Position numbers and translations under genes: made by a program. A stretch of DNA of 64,000 nucleotides, from positions 1 to 64,000 of the forward strand of contig NZ_JAINVG010000022.1 of the NCBI RefSeq assembly GCF_020400725.1. Reading direction: 5' to 3'. Under the pieces are notes generated by a model. That model saw only the letters and a program-made list of their open reading frames with translations. It made no database searches and was not told the DNA's origin. The first letter of the stretch is position 1, and each line of letters begins with the position of its first letter. Below are positions 17,604-25,858 of this stretch, piece by piece. This stretch comes from Streptomyces sp. NK15101. GTDB taxonomy: Bacteria > Actinomycetota > Actinomycetes > Streptomycetales > Streptomycetaceae.

Positions 17604-17824
17604 GGGCCGGATCACACAGCCCGTCGACCGCTCCCCGCGACCTCATGACCGGTCGGCCACCGAGCGTGATCACCGCGGTGGCGGCTTTCGTCGAGTAGGC
17701 AGAGGGTAGGTGGGCGTGCGTACCGGGCAGGGCTCGTAAGGACGGACGACGCGGCGAACCGCCGGGCGGGGCTCGTCGTGAAGGCGGCCCTCCCCGGCGG
17801 GGGATTCGACAGAAAGGAGGCACT

Positions 17825-18313
17825 GTGACGGAGTTCGCCGCTTTCACCGAGGTGGTCGACGGTCCGATGTACGTGGTCACGGCCGCGTCCGGAGGCGAGC
17901 GGGCCGGCTGCCTGGTGGGTTTCGCGTCGCAATGCTCGATCGACCCGCCCAGGTTCGTCGTGTGGCTGTCGGTCGCCAACCGCACCTACCGCCTCGCGCG
18001 CGAAGCCGAGTACCTCACCGTGCACCTGCTCCACGAGGGGGACCGGGCGTCGGCCGAGCTGTTCGGAGGGGAGACGGGTGACCGGGTGGACAAGTTCGCC
18101 GAGGTCGGCTGGCATCCGGGAGAAGCGGGCAGCCCCGTCCTGGAGGAGCTCCCCACGTGGTTCACCGGCCGGATCGACGGACGGATCGACGGCGGCGACC
18201 ACGTGGGCTTCCTGCTGACGCCCGTGGCGGTGGCTCCGCCGACGGCGGGCCCTCCTCCCCCGCTGCTCCGTTACCGGGCACTGCGGGATCTCGACCCCGG
18301 CCACCCCGCCTGA
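17825..18313 (+). CDS. Flavin reductase-like domain protein
   Basis: 162-aa FMN-binding flavin-reductase-like protein. MYVVTAASGGERAGCLVGFA followed by QCSIDPPRFVVWLSVANRTY is the standard front of the family, and YLTVHLLHEGDRASAELFGG continues it. Such proteins supply reduced flavin to monooxygenases or act as ferric/NO-related reductases. GTG 17825 has a very strong AAAGGAGG site. The segment GRIDGRIDGG comes from a short in-frame duplication. Position at the right edge of the DevR-like module suggests co-regulation. Confidence 0.8.
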   Translation: MTEFAAFTEVVDGPMYVVTAASGGERAGCLVGFASQCSIDPPRFVVWLSVANRTYRLAREAEYLTVHLLHEGDRASAELFGGETGDRVDKFAEVGWHPGEAGSPVLEELPTWFTGRIDGRIDGGDHVGFLLTPVAVAPPTAGPPPPLLRYRALRDLDPGHPA

Positions 18314-18509
18314 GACCTCTCCGCATGGGAGGACGCGGGGCGGGTAGGCGCTCGGACGTCCGGCACCCGGCCGGCGGCTGAGCCATGGGCCGCCGCGGCT
18401 CTCGGAGGAGGCCGCCGTGCCCCGCGGTCCGGGTCCGAAGCGCCGACGGCGGTACGAGCACACCCGAAGAACATCCGATCGCGTTCTCGACCGAGAGGAG
18501 CTGGTGGAC

Positions 18510-18734
18510 ATGGGCACCGTTCCCGTGCCGCCCGAGCCCGACACCACACCGGTGCCGCCCCCCGAACCGCCGCGTCCGCCCGGGCCGCCCGAGCCCGTCG
18601 AGCCGCCGCCCGTGCCGCCGGATCCCCCGGCACCGCCGGGCAGGCCCGTCCCTCCGACCGAGCCGTCGCCCGACCCGCCCGAGCCCCCGAGGCCCGGGCC
18701 ACCCCGGCCGGGCGCGCCGGAGCCGCCCGACTGA
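18510..18734 (+). CDS. Small proline-rich protein
   Basis: 74 aa, about half proline, made of P-E-P-P and P-P-x-P blocks (for example PVPPEPDTTPVPPPEPPRP). ATG 18510 has AGAGGAG about ten bases upstream. No signal peptide or known domain. The reverse strand gives an equally long Gly-rich frame, so coding status rests on the start site and strand context; expression is not certain. Confidence 0.45.
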   Translation: MGTVPVPPEPDTTPVPPPEPPRPPGPPEPVEPPPVPPDPPAPPGRPVPPTEPSPDPPEPPRPGPPRPGAPEPPD

Positions 18735-18904
18735 GCGTTCCCGGAGCGGCCGCTGATCGGGGACGTGCGGGTTTCCCGCCACGCGCGAGGCTCCTGAGCT
18801 GTCGAGAGAGGCGTTCGGCGTCCCGGCTCATCGGCACACGGGCTGTGCCCACCACGGGAACGGCCGCGGTGGGTCCGCCTGTCGGTGTTCCGCTCGGACA
18901 GACG

Positions 18905-19250
18905 GCGGGGTACGAGCAGCCGCCCTGCTGCCGCGGCGACCTGTGCGCCGCGCTGGATCACCTGTCGGCCTGGACGCCCGGCGTGGCCCGCCGCCTCCGG
19001 GCGACCACGACACCGCGGCGGGGCCGACGGGCCGGCCCCGCCCTGACCGCGGTGCGGGACGAGCGCCCCATCGGCGGCGTCTTCGGGCTCGGCCCGGCAC
19101 CCGGCCTCCGCACGGCCGCCCCGCCGGCGCCGACGAGGGGCGAGGAGGCGGTCTCGGCCTGCGGGTACGGGTCGGAGCAGGCGTTCTCAGGCAGACGGCG
19201 GGGCATCCGCAGCGAACAGGCCGCCCGCCGCATCCGTTCGGCGGCGCGCG
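18905..19250 (+). pseudogene. Decayed AraC-family regulator (cupin_6 type)
   Basis: Three collinear plus-strand snippets match AraC regulators with an N-terminal cupin_6 domain: RGDLCAALDHL (usually feGDLC..Ll), RRAGPALTAVRDERP (usually r.ALaa.Hd.P, start of the HTH domain) and CGYGSEQAFS (usually vGYgSe.AFsraF, end of the HTH domain). The distances between them are far too short and the DNA-recognition parts are missing, so this is an internally deleted relic rather than a gene. Confidence 0.45.
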
Positions 19251-19363
19251 GGAGAAACACCCGTCGAGCGGCACTTCACAGAGCCGAAGCCGACAGGGGC
19301 CGCGGGTGACCGGCAGGCAGGACTCCCCGGTTTCCCTCCGCGCCTTCAGAGCAGGGGTGAGCA

Positions 19364-19756
19364 GTGGATACGTTCGTGTTCGACGCAGGTCCCGTCACGC
19401 ACGCCGCCGGTGTCTGGCAGACGGGGCTGGCCCAGGTCCTCGGAGGACTCGTCCTCGTGGGCGTCCTCATCGGAGCCTTCGCGCTCGGCATGCGGCTGAA
19501 GGACAAGGAGGCGCCTCCGCCCGATCCCCCCTCCCATCCGCGCCGTCCCGAGACGGATCGCCCGCCCGGCGAGATGTCGGAGTACCGGCGACCCGCGGAA
19601 GTGCCCGGCACCGACGGCGCGCACCGGCTGACTCCGCACCAGCTCAAGGGAAGCGGCACCGAGACGTCCCCGGAACCGCCCAGCGAGGAACGGCGCAAAT
19701 GGGGCAACATCTCCAGCGGAGGCTTCGGCAGCGGCGGTGTCGGCCACGGGGACTAG
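19364..19756 (+). CDS. DUF6479-family single-pass membrane protein
   Basis: 130 aa. One membrane segment (LGGLVLVGVLIGAFALGM, about residues 27-44) is followed by a hydrophilic tail with the family pattern: Pro-rich segment, RPPGEMSEYRRPAEVP and HRLTPHQLKG. This is the layout of DUF6479 proteins, small and largely Streptomyces-specific, of unknown function. The GTG start at 19364 follows an AGGGG site. The C-terminus is Gly/Ser-rich. Probably cytoplasm-facing tail (inference). Confidence 0.75.
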   Translation: MDTFVFDAGPVTHAAGVWQTGLAQVLGGLVLVGVLIGAFALGMRLKDKEAPPPDPPSHPRRPETDRPPGEMSEYRRPAEVPGTDGAHRLTPHQLKGSGTETSPEPPSEERRKWGNISSGGFGSGGVGHGD

Positions 19757-19922
19757 GCACCACGGTCCGTCGGGCGACGCGACCGCGCCCTCGTTCGGTA
19801 CGGCCGACGCGGCGTCCGGACGGCGCCGCGGCCCCGGGTTCCGGACCCGTTGCGTCGCCCGATCCGCCGACGTGGGACGAGCGGGCCTCAGCGCCACCGA
19901 AACCCTCCGGAAAGAGGACGGC

Positions 19923-21179
19923 ATGGAGAAGAGCACGGGCGGCACACGGTACGACGCGGTGGTCGTCGGGGCGGGGGCCGCGGGCCTCGCCTGCGCCGGT
20001 GACCTCTGCGCGGCGGGCCTGCGGGTGCTGCTCCTGGAGTCGGACGACGCGGTCGGGGGGCGGATGCGCACCGACCGCGTGGCGGGCTTCACCGTGGACC
20101 GGGGCTTCCAGGTCTTCAACACGTCGTACCCGCAGGTGAAGCGGCGCTTGGATCTGAAGGCGCTGCGGCTGCGGCCGTTCACGCCCGGGGTGCTCGTGCA
20201 CACCGAGAGCGGGCTGCTGCGCTTCACCGACCCGAGCCGGCGCCCGAAGGAGAGCCGGGATCTGCTGTCGGGGCGGCTCGCGTCCGGCCGCGACCTGCTC
20301 GCCCTCTCCGTGCTGTCGGCCCGGGACGCCCTGGCACCGGCTTCCGTGCTGCGGGGCGGTGCCGACGGGACCACGCTCGACGCCCTGTCGGCGGCGCACG
20401 TGTCGCCGCGGCTGGTGGAGACGTTCTTCCGGCCGTTCCTGTCCGGCGTCTTCCTGGAGGACCGGCTGGAGACGTCGGCACGCTTCTTCCACCTGGTGTG
20501 GCGGAGCATGGTGCGCGGCACCCTGTGTCTGCCGGCCGGGGGGATCGGCGCGGTGCCCGTCCAGCTCGCCGGGCGGCTGCCGCAGGACGTGCTGCGGACC
20601 GGGGCCGCGGTCACCGTGGTGACGCCCGAGGGGGTGGCCCTCGCGGACGGACGCGAGGTGCGGTCGGGCACGGTCGTCGTCGCCACCGGGCAGCGGGTCG
20701 CGGCGCGGTTGCTCCCGGGGCTTCGCGTTCCGGACGGCCGGACCGTCACGACGCTGTACCACGCGGCCTCCCGGCCGCCTCTGGAAGAGCCCGTGCTGGT
20801 CGTCGACTCGCGGCGCAGGTTCCTCAACACCTGTGTCCTCACCGCCGTCCAACCCGGGTTCTCCACCGACGGCCGAGCGCTGGTGTCCACCTCGGTGCTC
20901 GGCTCCCCCGGCCCGACGGACACGGACGCCGTCCTGCGGGCCCTGGGCGAGGTGTACGGCGCGGAGACGGCCGACTGGGAGCTCGTCCACCGCGTCACGG
21001 TCACCGACGCCCTGCCGGCGATGCCGGGTCCGATGCCGCTGTCCCGGGCCGTGCGGTGGGCTCCGGGGCGGTACGTGTGCGGTGACCACCGGGCGACCGG
21101 ATCCGTCCAGGGCGCGCTGGCGTCGGGGGCGCGGGCGGCCCGTACGGTCCTGGCCGACCTCCGCGCGGGCGCGGTCTGA
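19923..21179 (+). CDS. FAD-dependent amine-oxidase/phytoene-desaturase-like oxidoreductase
   Basis: 418 aa. The flavin motif YDAVVVGAGAAGLACAGDLC is followed by VGGRMRTDRVAGFTVDRGFQ, typical of amine-oxidase/carotenoid-desaturase-like enzymes; the C-terminus (YVCGDHRATGSVQGALASG) is the FAD-binding end motif. ATG 19923 follows GAAAGAGG. It stands alone, with no carotenoid or phytoene genes around, so the substrate is open. The downstream neighbour is a convergent relic. Confidence 0.8.
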   Translation: MEKSTGGTRYDAVVVGAGAAGLACAGDLCAAGLRVLLLESDDAVGGRMRTDRVAGFTVDRGFQVFNTSYPQVKRRLDLKALRLRPFTPGVLVHTESGLLRFTDPSRRPKESRDLLSGRLASGRDLLALSVLSARDALAPASVLRGGADGTTLDALSAAHVSPRLVETFFRPFLSGVFLEDRLETSARFFHLVWRSMVRGTLCLPAGGIGAVPVQLAGRLPQDVLRTGAAVTVVTPEGVALADGREVRSGTVVVATGQRVAARLLPGLRVPDGRTVTTLYHAASRPPLEEPVLVVDSRRRFLNTCVLTAVQPGFSTDGRALVSTSVLGSPGPTDTDAVLRALGEVYGAETADWELVHRVTVTDALPAMPGPMPLSRAVRWAPGRYVCGDHRATGSVQGALASGARAARTVLADLRAGAV

Positions 21180-21311
21180 GGGGTGCGTCCCCGGTTCTCC
21201 GGGGCCGTACCGGCGTCGTGGCGTGCACGCGTGGTGCGGGGGCGGCTCCTCGCCTCTCCGGACGGGGGCGGGAAGGACGCGGGCCCGCGAAGTGTCCGGG
21301 CCACGGTGGCC

Positions 21312-21680
21312 TCACCTGTTCGGGCATGAGGACGGTGTCGACGGTGCAGACGTCGGCTTGGCGGTCCTCGCGTTGCCGCGGGCGGCCTTGGACGTGCCGT
21401 CGGCGGTGTACGACCCACCCGGGCCGGTCGTGGTGATCGTGCCCTTCCGCAGGGTCCCGCAGGAGCCGCTCTCCGGCTGCTTCGGGGTGAGCTTCCGGCC
21501 GTCGACGAGGCAGCGCGGCACGGCGTCGCGTACCGTCGGCGGACCGGCGGAGGCGTACGCGCGTCGCGGGTTCGCCGGCGTGGTCGTCGGACGGGCTGCC
21601 GTCGACGTCCGAGGAGGCCGGGTCCCGTGACGCCGCCGGACCGGCCCGGCCGCGCTGTCCGCGACCGCCGCGAGCGGCAT
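21312..21680 (-). pseudogene. Unassigned coding remnant with high GC3
   Basis: In this minus-strand frame codons from about 21545 down to 21355 have nearly all third positions G or C and normal composition (VPRCLVDGRKLTPKQPESGS, then CGTLRKGTITTTGPGGSYTA), unlike the neighbouring frames. Beyond about 21345 the GC3 bias is lost, and a different frame gives ADVCTVDTVLMPEQ. It looks like the end of a real but unrecognised protein, probably frameshifted, lying downstream of the truncated aminotransferase. No family identified. Confidence 0.35.
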
Positions 21681-21870
21681 GAAGCGGGCCCGCGTACCGG
21701 GGCGGCATCCGCCGCGGGAGGACGGAGCGCTCCGGGAGCGCGGGGCGAGACGGTCGCCCGTGTCGGAGAGGGGCGGGCGAGAGGGTCGCGCGCGTCTGAG
21801 GGGGACGGCAGTCGGTCACGGAGCCGCCCGCGAAGGGCCGTCGGCGGCCGTCCGCCCGCCCCGTGGGGCG

Positions 21871-22989
21871 GGCGCCGACGCAGGGGTGGGCGGAGGCGAG
21901 GCCCTGGAGCCGGTCGAGGATCCGGGCGCCGAGGGTGCCGGCCCGCTCGGCGAGCTTGTTCTCGCGGACGTACGCGAGGGTGGCCGTGCCGGCGGCCATG
22001 GCGAGTTGGTTGCCGCGGAAGGTGCCGGCGTGGGCGCCCGGTTCCCAGACGTCGAGTTCCGGCCTGTAGACGATGACCGCGAGCGGGAGGGAGCCGCCGA
22101 TGGCCTTGGAGAGGACCATCACGTCGGGGACGACGCCGCTGTGCTCGACGGCCCAGAAGGCGCCGGTGCGGCCGACTCCGGTCTGGACCTCGTCGACGAC
22201 GAGGGGGACGGAGCGGTCGGCGGTGATCCGGCGCATCCGGCGCATCCACTCGTCGGGGGCGGGGATGACCCCGCCCTCGCCCTGGACGGCTTCGACGATC
22301 ATTCCGGCGGGGGTGGTGACGCCGCTCTTGGGATCGTCGAGGAGGTTCTCGGTCCAGCGGGCGGCGAGTTCGGCACCGCGCTCGCCGCCGACGCCGAAGG
22401 GGCAGCGGTACTGCTGCGGGTAGGGCAGCCGGGTCACGCGGACGTCGGCCGCTCCGCCGGAGGCGTCGAGGGCTCCGGACGTCATGCCGTGATAGGCGCC
22501 GGTGAAGGCGAGGAGCCCGCTCCGGCCGGTGGCGGTCCGGACGAGTTTGAGGGCCGCCTCGACCGCGTCCGTGCCCGCGGGGCCGCAGAACTGGATGCGG
22601 GCGTCGTCGGCGAGCGCACCGGGGAGGGTGGCGAACAGTTCGGAGGTGAAGGCGTCCTTGAGGGGGGTGGCGAGGTCGAGGACGTGGAGGGGTGCGCCCG
22701 AGTCGAGGACCTTCCTGATGGCTTCCAGGACCACGGGGTGGTTGTGGCCGAGGGCGAGTGTCCCGGCACCGGACAGACAGTCCAGGTAACGGCGGCCGTC
22801 GGCGCCCTCGATGGTCAGTCCCCGGGCCCGTACGGGGACGATCGGCAGGGAGCGGGCGTAAGTCCGTGCGGCGGACTCGCGCTGGGACTGGCGGCGCAGG
22901 ATGCCCTCGTACCCGCCCCCTTGCTCCGTCGGCCGGCTCTGCGTGCGCGCGGCCGGTGGGACGGCCGGAGCTGATTCGGTCACGGCCAC
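21871..22989 (-). pseudogene. Diaminobutyrate--2-oxoglutarate-type class III aminotransferase, C-terminally truncated
   Basis: PLP aminotransferase of the EctB/DABA transaminase type, which makes 2,4-diaminobutyrate for siderophores or ectoine. Intact parts: YLDCLSGAGTLALGHNHPVV, QFCGPAGTDAVEAALKLVR, VVDEVQTGVGRTG and the Lys-containing VMVLSKAIGGSLPLA. Homology ends abruptly at LASAHPCVGA (21871); the expected ~90-residue C-terminal domain (GLMIG..., RLLPPL...) is absent in all frames. The frame stays open to 21001, but that part is antisense to another gene. A GC-only inverted repeat lies exactly at the break. GTG 22989 has GGGAGG about ten bases upstream. No partner siderophore or ectoine genes are present. 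Confidence 0.7.
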
Positions 22990-23220
22990 GGCTCGGTGTC
23001 CTCCCGCTGTAACAGTTGCGTTGCACATCGGGACGTCGCGAAGCCGCCGCAAAGGCCGCCCCGAACGCCCGCGTTGTGTCCCCCGTACGTACCAACGACG
23101 GGAACTGCCGGGGATCACGGGCCGGAAGGAAGGAACTCGGCGTGTCCCGGATCACGGCACGGCAACGGCTGAACGGAACCCGGAACCGCCGGCGGGGCGC
23201 GTACCGTCCCCTCCGGCACC

Positions 23221-23230
23221 GGCATAGTGG
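23221..23230 (+). promoter_or_regulatory. Candidate -10 region of the first protease gene
   Basis: GGCATAGTGG about 88 bp upstream of the start. The second, paralogous gene has GGCATACTG 49 bp upstream of its start, in the same CCGGCATAsTG context, suggesting a shared promoter type. Confidence 0.3.
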
Positions 23231-23317
23231 GGGCCGTCGGTCGTGCCCGCGAGGGCCGGCCGCTGTTCACCCATGCACACATTGCACACGTTGACGTAGT
23301 CCCAGGGGGATCACCAG

Positions 23318-24490
23318 ATGCGATCGATTCGTCCGCTGCTGATGGCGGCTTCCGCCGTCGCGGCGCTGACGCTCACCGTCACGGCCTGCGGTCCGAGCGA
23401 GGAGAACGCGGGAGACAAGCCCGTCGCACCCGCGAGCCTGGACCCGGCCAAGATCAAGATTCCGGAGGACCTGAAGGACCGCCTGAAGGAACACGGGATC
23501 GACCTCGACAAGTGGCGCAACGGCGAGTGGAAGAACTGGGACCGCGACAAGTGGCTGCGTGAGGCCAAGGACTTCGTCAACCCGATCATCGAGGACCTCT
23601 GGGACCCGGACCGGATGCGCGAGGCCGAGCGTCCCGACAAGCCGGTCGAGGAGGAGGACATCTCGGGCGACGAGGGTGTCACCGACCCGACTCCGGACCC
23701 GGTGCGGGCGAAGGCCGTGGCGGCGAAGTACCACGACAACGCCCCCGAGTCCGGCAAGGTCTTCTTCGACGGCCCCGAGGGCTCGATGGTCTGCTCGGCC
23801 ACGGTGGTGAAGGACCCGGCGCACCCGGGCAAGTCCAACCTGGTCTGGACGGCCGGCCACTGCGTGCACAAGGGCAAGCAGGGCGGCTGGTACCGCAACA
23901 TCGCCTTCGTGCCCTCGTACAACGACTCGGCGATGGAGACCTCGGCGCTGGAGAAGGCGACCCGGGAGCAGATCGCCCCGTACGGCGTGTGGTGGGCGGA
24001 CTGGGTCAAGACCTCCGACCAGTGGATCTCCGAGGGGGCGGCCACCGGCGGCGCCGGCGCTCCCTACGACTTCGCCGTCCTCAAGGTGACGCCGGAGAAG
24101 GGCTCTTCGGGCAAGTCGCTGGAGGAGACGGTCGGTTCGGCGCTCCCGGTGGAGTTCAACGCCCCCGCCGTGCCGAAGATCGCGGGCATGACGGCGACCG
24201 GCTACCCGGCGGCGCCGCCGTTCGACGGCCAGAAGATGTTCCAGTGCCAGGACAAGCCGGGCCGGCTGTCCCTGGCGGCGGAGCAGCCGACGATGTACCG
24301 GATCGGCTGCACGATGACCGGTGGTTCGTCCGGCGGCGGTTGGGTCGCCAAGGGCAGCGACGGCAAGCCGGCGCTGGTGTCGAACACCTCGATCGGCCCG
24401 TCGACGGCCGGTTGGCTCGCGGGTCCGCGCCTCGGTCCCGAGGCCAAGGCCATCTTCGACGAGGTCAGCAAGAAGTACGCCGGCCAGTAG
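23318..24490 (+). CDS. Secreted trypsin-like serine protease lipoprotein (copy 1)
   Basis: 390 aa. A lipoprotein signal peptide ends at Cys24 (LTVTAC). A conserved helical segment follows at about 50-95, with HGIDLDKWRNGEWKNWDRDK then WLREAKDFVNP. The trypsin-like domain carries the triad: His181 in VWTAGHCVHKG, Asp251 in APYDFAVLKV and Ser338 in TGGSSGGGW. The domain resembles V8/glutamyl-endopeptidase-like proteases of actinomycetes. The second copy, with the same architecture, lies 110 bp downstream and is separated by a terminator. ATG 23318 begins MRSIRPLL; TGCACACGTTGACG-rich DNA lies just upstream. Substrate unknown. Confidence 0.9.
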   Translation: MRSIRPLLMAASAVAALTLTVTACGPSEENAGDKPVAPASLDPAKIKIPEDLKDRLKEHGIDLDKWRNGEWKNWDRDKWLREAKDFVNPIIEDLWDPDRMREAERPDKPVEEEDISGDEGVTDPTPDPVRAKAVAAKYHDNAPESGKVFFDGPEGSMVCSATVVKDPAHPGKSNLVWTAGHCVHKGKQGGWYRNIAFVPSYNDSAMETSALEKATREQIAPYGVWWADWVKTSDQWISEGAATGGAGAPYDFAVLKVTPEKGSSGKSLEETVGSALPVEFNAPAVPKIAGMTATGYPAAPPFDGQKMFQCQDKPGRLSLAAEQPTMYRIGCTMTGGSSGGGWVAKGSDGKPALVSNTSIGPSTAGWLAGPRLGPEAKAIFDEVSKKYAGQ

Positions 24491-24492
24491 GC

Positions 24493-24525
24493 GCGGAGGC
24501 GGGGCCCCGGGGGTCCCGCCTCCGC
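24493..24525 (+). terminator. Hairpin after protease copy 1
   Basis: Perfect 11-bp stem GCGGAGGCGGG / CCCGCCTCCGC with an 11-nt GC-rich loop directly after the stop at 24490. Confidence 0.65.
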
Positions 24526-24542
24526 CCGTGTCCGGTCCGACC

Positions 24543-24551
24543 GGCATACTG
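24543..24551 (+). promoter_or_regulatory. Candidate -10 region of the second protease gene
   Basis: GGCATACTG, 49 bp before the ATG at 24600, in the same context as the site before copy 1. Confidence 0.3.
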
Positions 24552-24599
24552 TGCACCGCTCATGACACGTCCATGGCAATACCAACGGGGAATACATTC

Positions 24600-25769
24600 A
24601 TGCGTTCCGTACGACTCCTACCCGCCGCCCTCGGTCTGGTCACCGCGCTCACGCTGACCGCCACGGCCTGCGGCCCCACCGAGACCCCGGCCGACGGCAA
24701 GCCGTCCGCCGGAGCGAGCAGCTCCGCACCCGCCGACGGCGCCGACGCCGGCACCGGCCTCACCAAGGACCTCGCCGACAAGCTCAAGAAGCACGGCGTC
24801 GACCTGGACGAGTGGAAGCAGGGCGAGTGGAAGAACTGGGACAAGGACACCTGGCTCCGTGAGGCCGAGGACTTCGTCAACCCGGTGATCGACGGGCTCT
24901 GGGACATGCCGCGCATGCAGTCGGCGAAGAGCCCGGACCAGACGATCACCGCGCAGGCCGGCACCAACGGCACCGACCCGACGCCCCGGCCGGTCAAGGC
25001 ACAGCGCGAGAAGACGCCGTACCACAACTACGCGGCCCCGGTCGGCAAGATCTTCTTCGACGCGCCCGAGGGCCACATGGTCTGCTCCGGCACCATCGTG
25101 AAGGACCCGCGCCGCCCCGGGAAGTCGAACCTGGTCTGGACGGCCGGCCACTGCGTCCACGCGGGCAAGCAGGGCGGCTGGTACCGCAACATCGCCTTCG
25201 TCCCGGCCTTCAACGACCTGGGCAAGTCCCCCGCCGCCCTGGAGAACGCGCAGCCGCACGAGGTGTACCCGTACGGTCAGTTCTGGGCCGACTGGGCCGT
25301 GACCTCGGGCGAGTGGATCAACGCGGGCGGCACCGGCCAGGCCTGGCCGTACGACTACGCCGTGCTGCACGTGCAGCCCGAGCGCGGCGGGAAGTCCCTG
25401 GAGGAGACCGTCGGCAACGCCCTGCCGGTCGACTTCTCCGCGCCGACGGCCGCGCAGTCCGGCACGATGGGCGCCTGGGGCTACCCGGCGGCGCCGCCGT
25501 ACAACGGCATGATCATGCACAAGTGCCTCGACCGTCCGACGCGCCTCACCACGGCCCCGGCCACGCCGACCATGTACCGGATCGGCTGCACGATGACCGC
25601 CGGCTCCTCGGGCGGCGGCTGGTTCCGCGTGCTGCCGAACGGCAAGACGGCGCTCGTGTCGAACACCTCGATCGGCCCGGCCGGCAGCAACGGCTGGCTC
25701 GCCGGACCGCAGCTGGGACGCGGCGCCAAGGCCGTCCACGAGATGGTCAGCAAGAAGTTCGCCCGCTGA
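24600..25769 (+). CDS. Secreted trypsin-like serine protease lipoprotein (copy 2)
   Basis: 389 aa, paralogue of the preceding gene over its full length. Lipobox Cys24 (LTATAC), the same N-terminal helical segment (HGVDLDEWKQGEWKNWDKDT) and the triad in VWTAGHCVHAG, WPYDYAVLHV and TAGSSGGGW. Differences concentrate in the linker at about 25-50 and 105-140 and in substrate-side loops, so the copies probably differ in specificity. The start ATG 24600 is the match to the first gene's start. A strong terminator follows. Extracellular, membrane-anchored location is inferred from the lipobox. Confidence 0.9.
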   Translation: MRSVRLLPAALGLVTALTLTATACGPTETPADGKPSAGASSSAPADGADAGTGLTKDLADKLKKHGVDLDEWKQGEWKNWDKDTWLREAEDFVNPVIDGLWDMPRMQSAKSPDQTITAQAGTNGTDPTPRPVKAQREKTPYHNYAAPVGKIFFDAPEGHMVCSGTIVKDPRRPGKSNLVWTAGHCVHAGKQGGWYRNIAFVPAFNDLGKSPAALENAQPHEVYPYGQFWADWAVTSGEWINAGGTGQAWPYDYAVLHVQPERGGKSLEETVGNALPVDFSAPTAAQSGTMGAWGYPAAPPYNGMIMHKCLDRPTRLTTAPATPTMYRIGCTMTAGSSGGGWFRVLPNGKTALVSNTSIGPAGSNGWLAGPQLGRGAKAVHEMVSKKFAR

Positions 25770-25802
25770 GTCCCCGGCACCCCGGCTGAGCTCCTGGGCA
25801 CA

Positions 25803-25855
25803 GCGAGAAGGCGCCGGTCCCCTCCCTGAGGAGGGGGCCGGCGCCTTCTCGCTTT
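25803..25855. terminator. Strong hairpin between convergent genes
   Basis: Near-perfect stem of about 22 bp beginning GCGAGAAGGCGCCGG and ending CCGGCGCCTTCTCGC, followed by TTT, between protease copy 2 and hflX. Likely ends the plus-strand transcript and perhaps both. Confidence 0.85.
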
Positions 25856-25858
25856 CCG

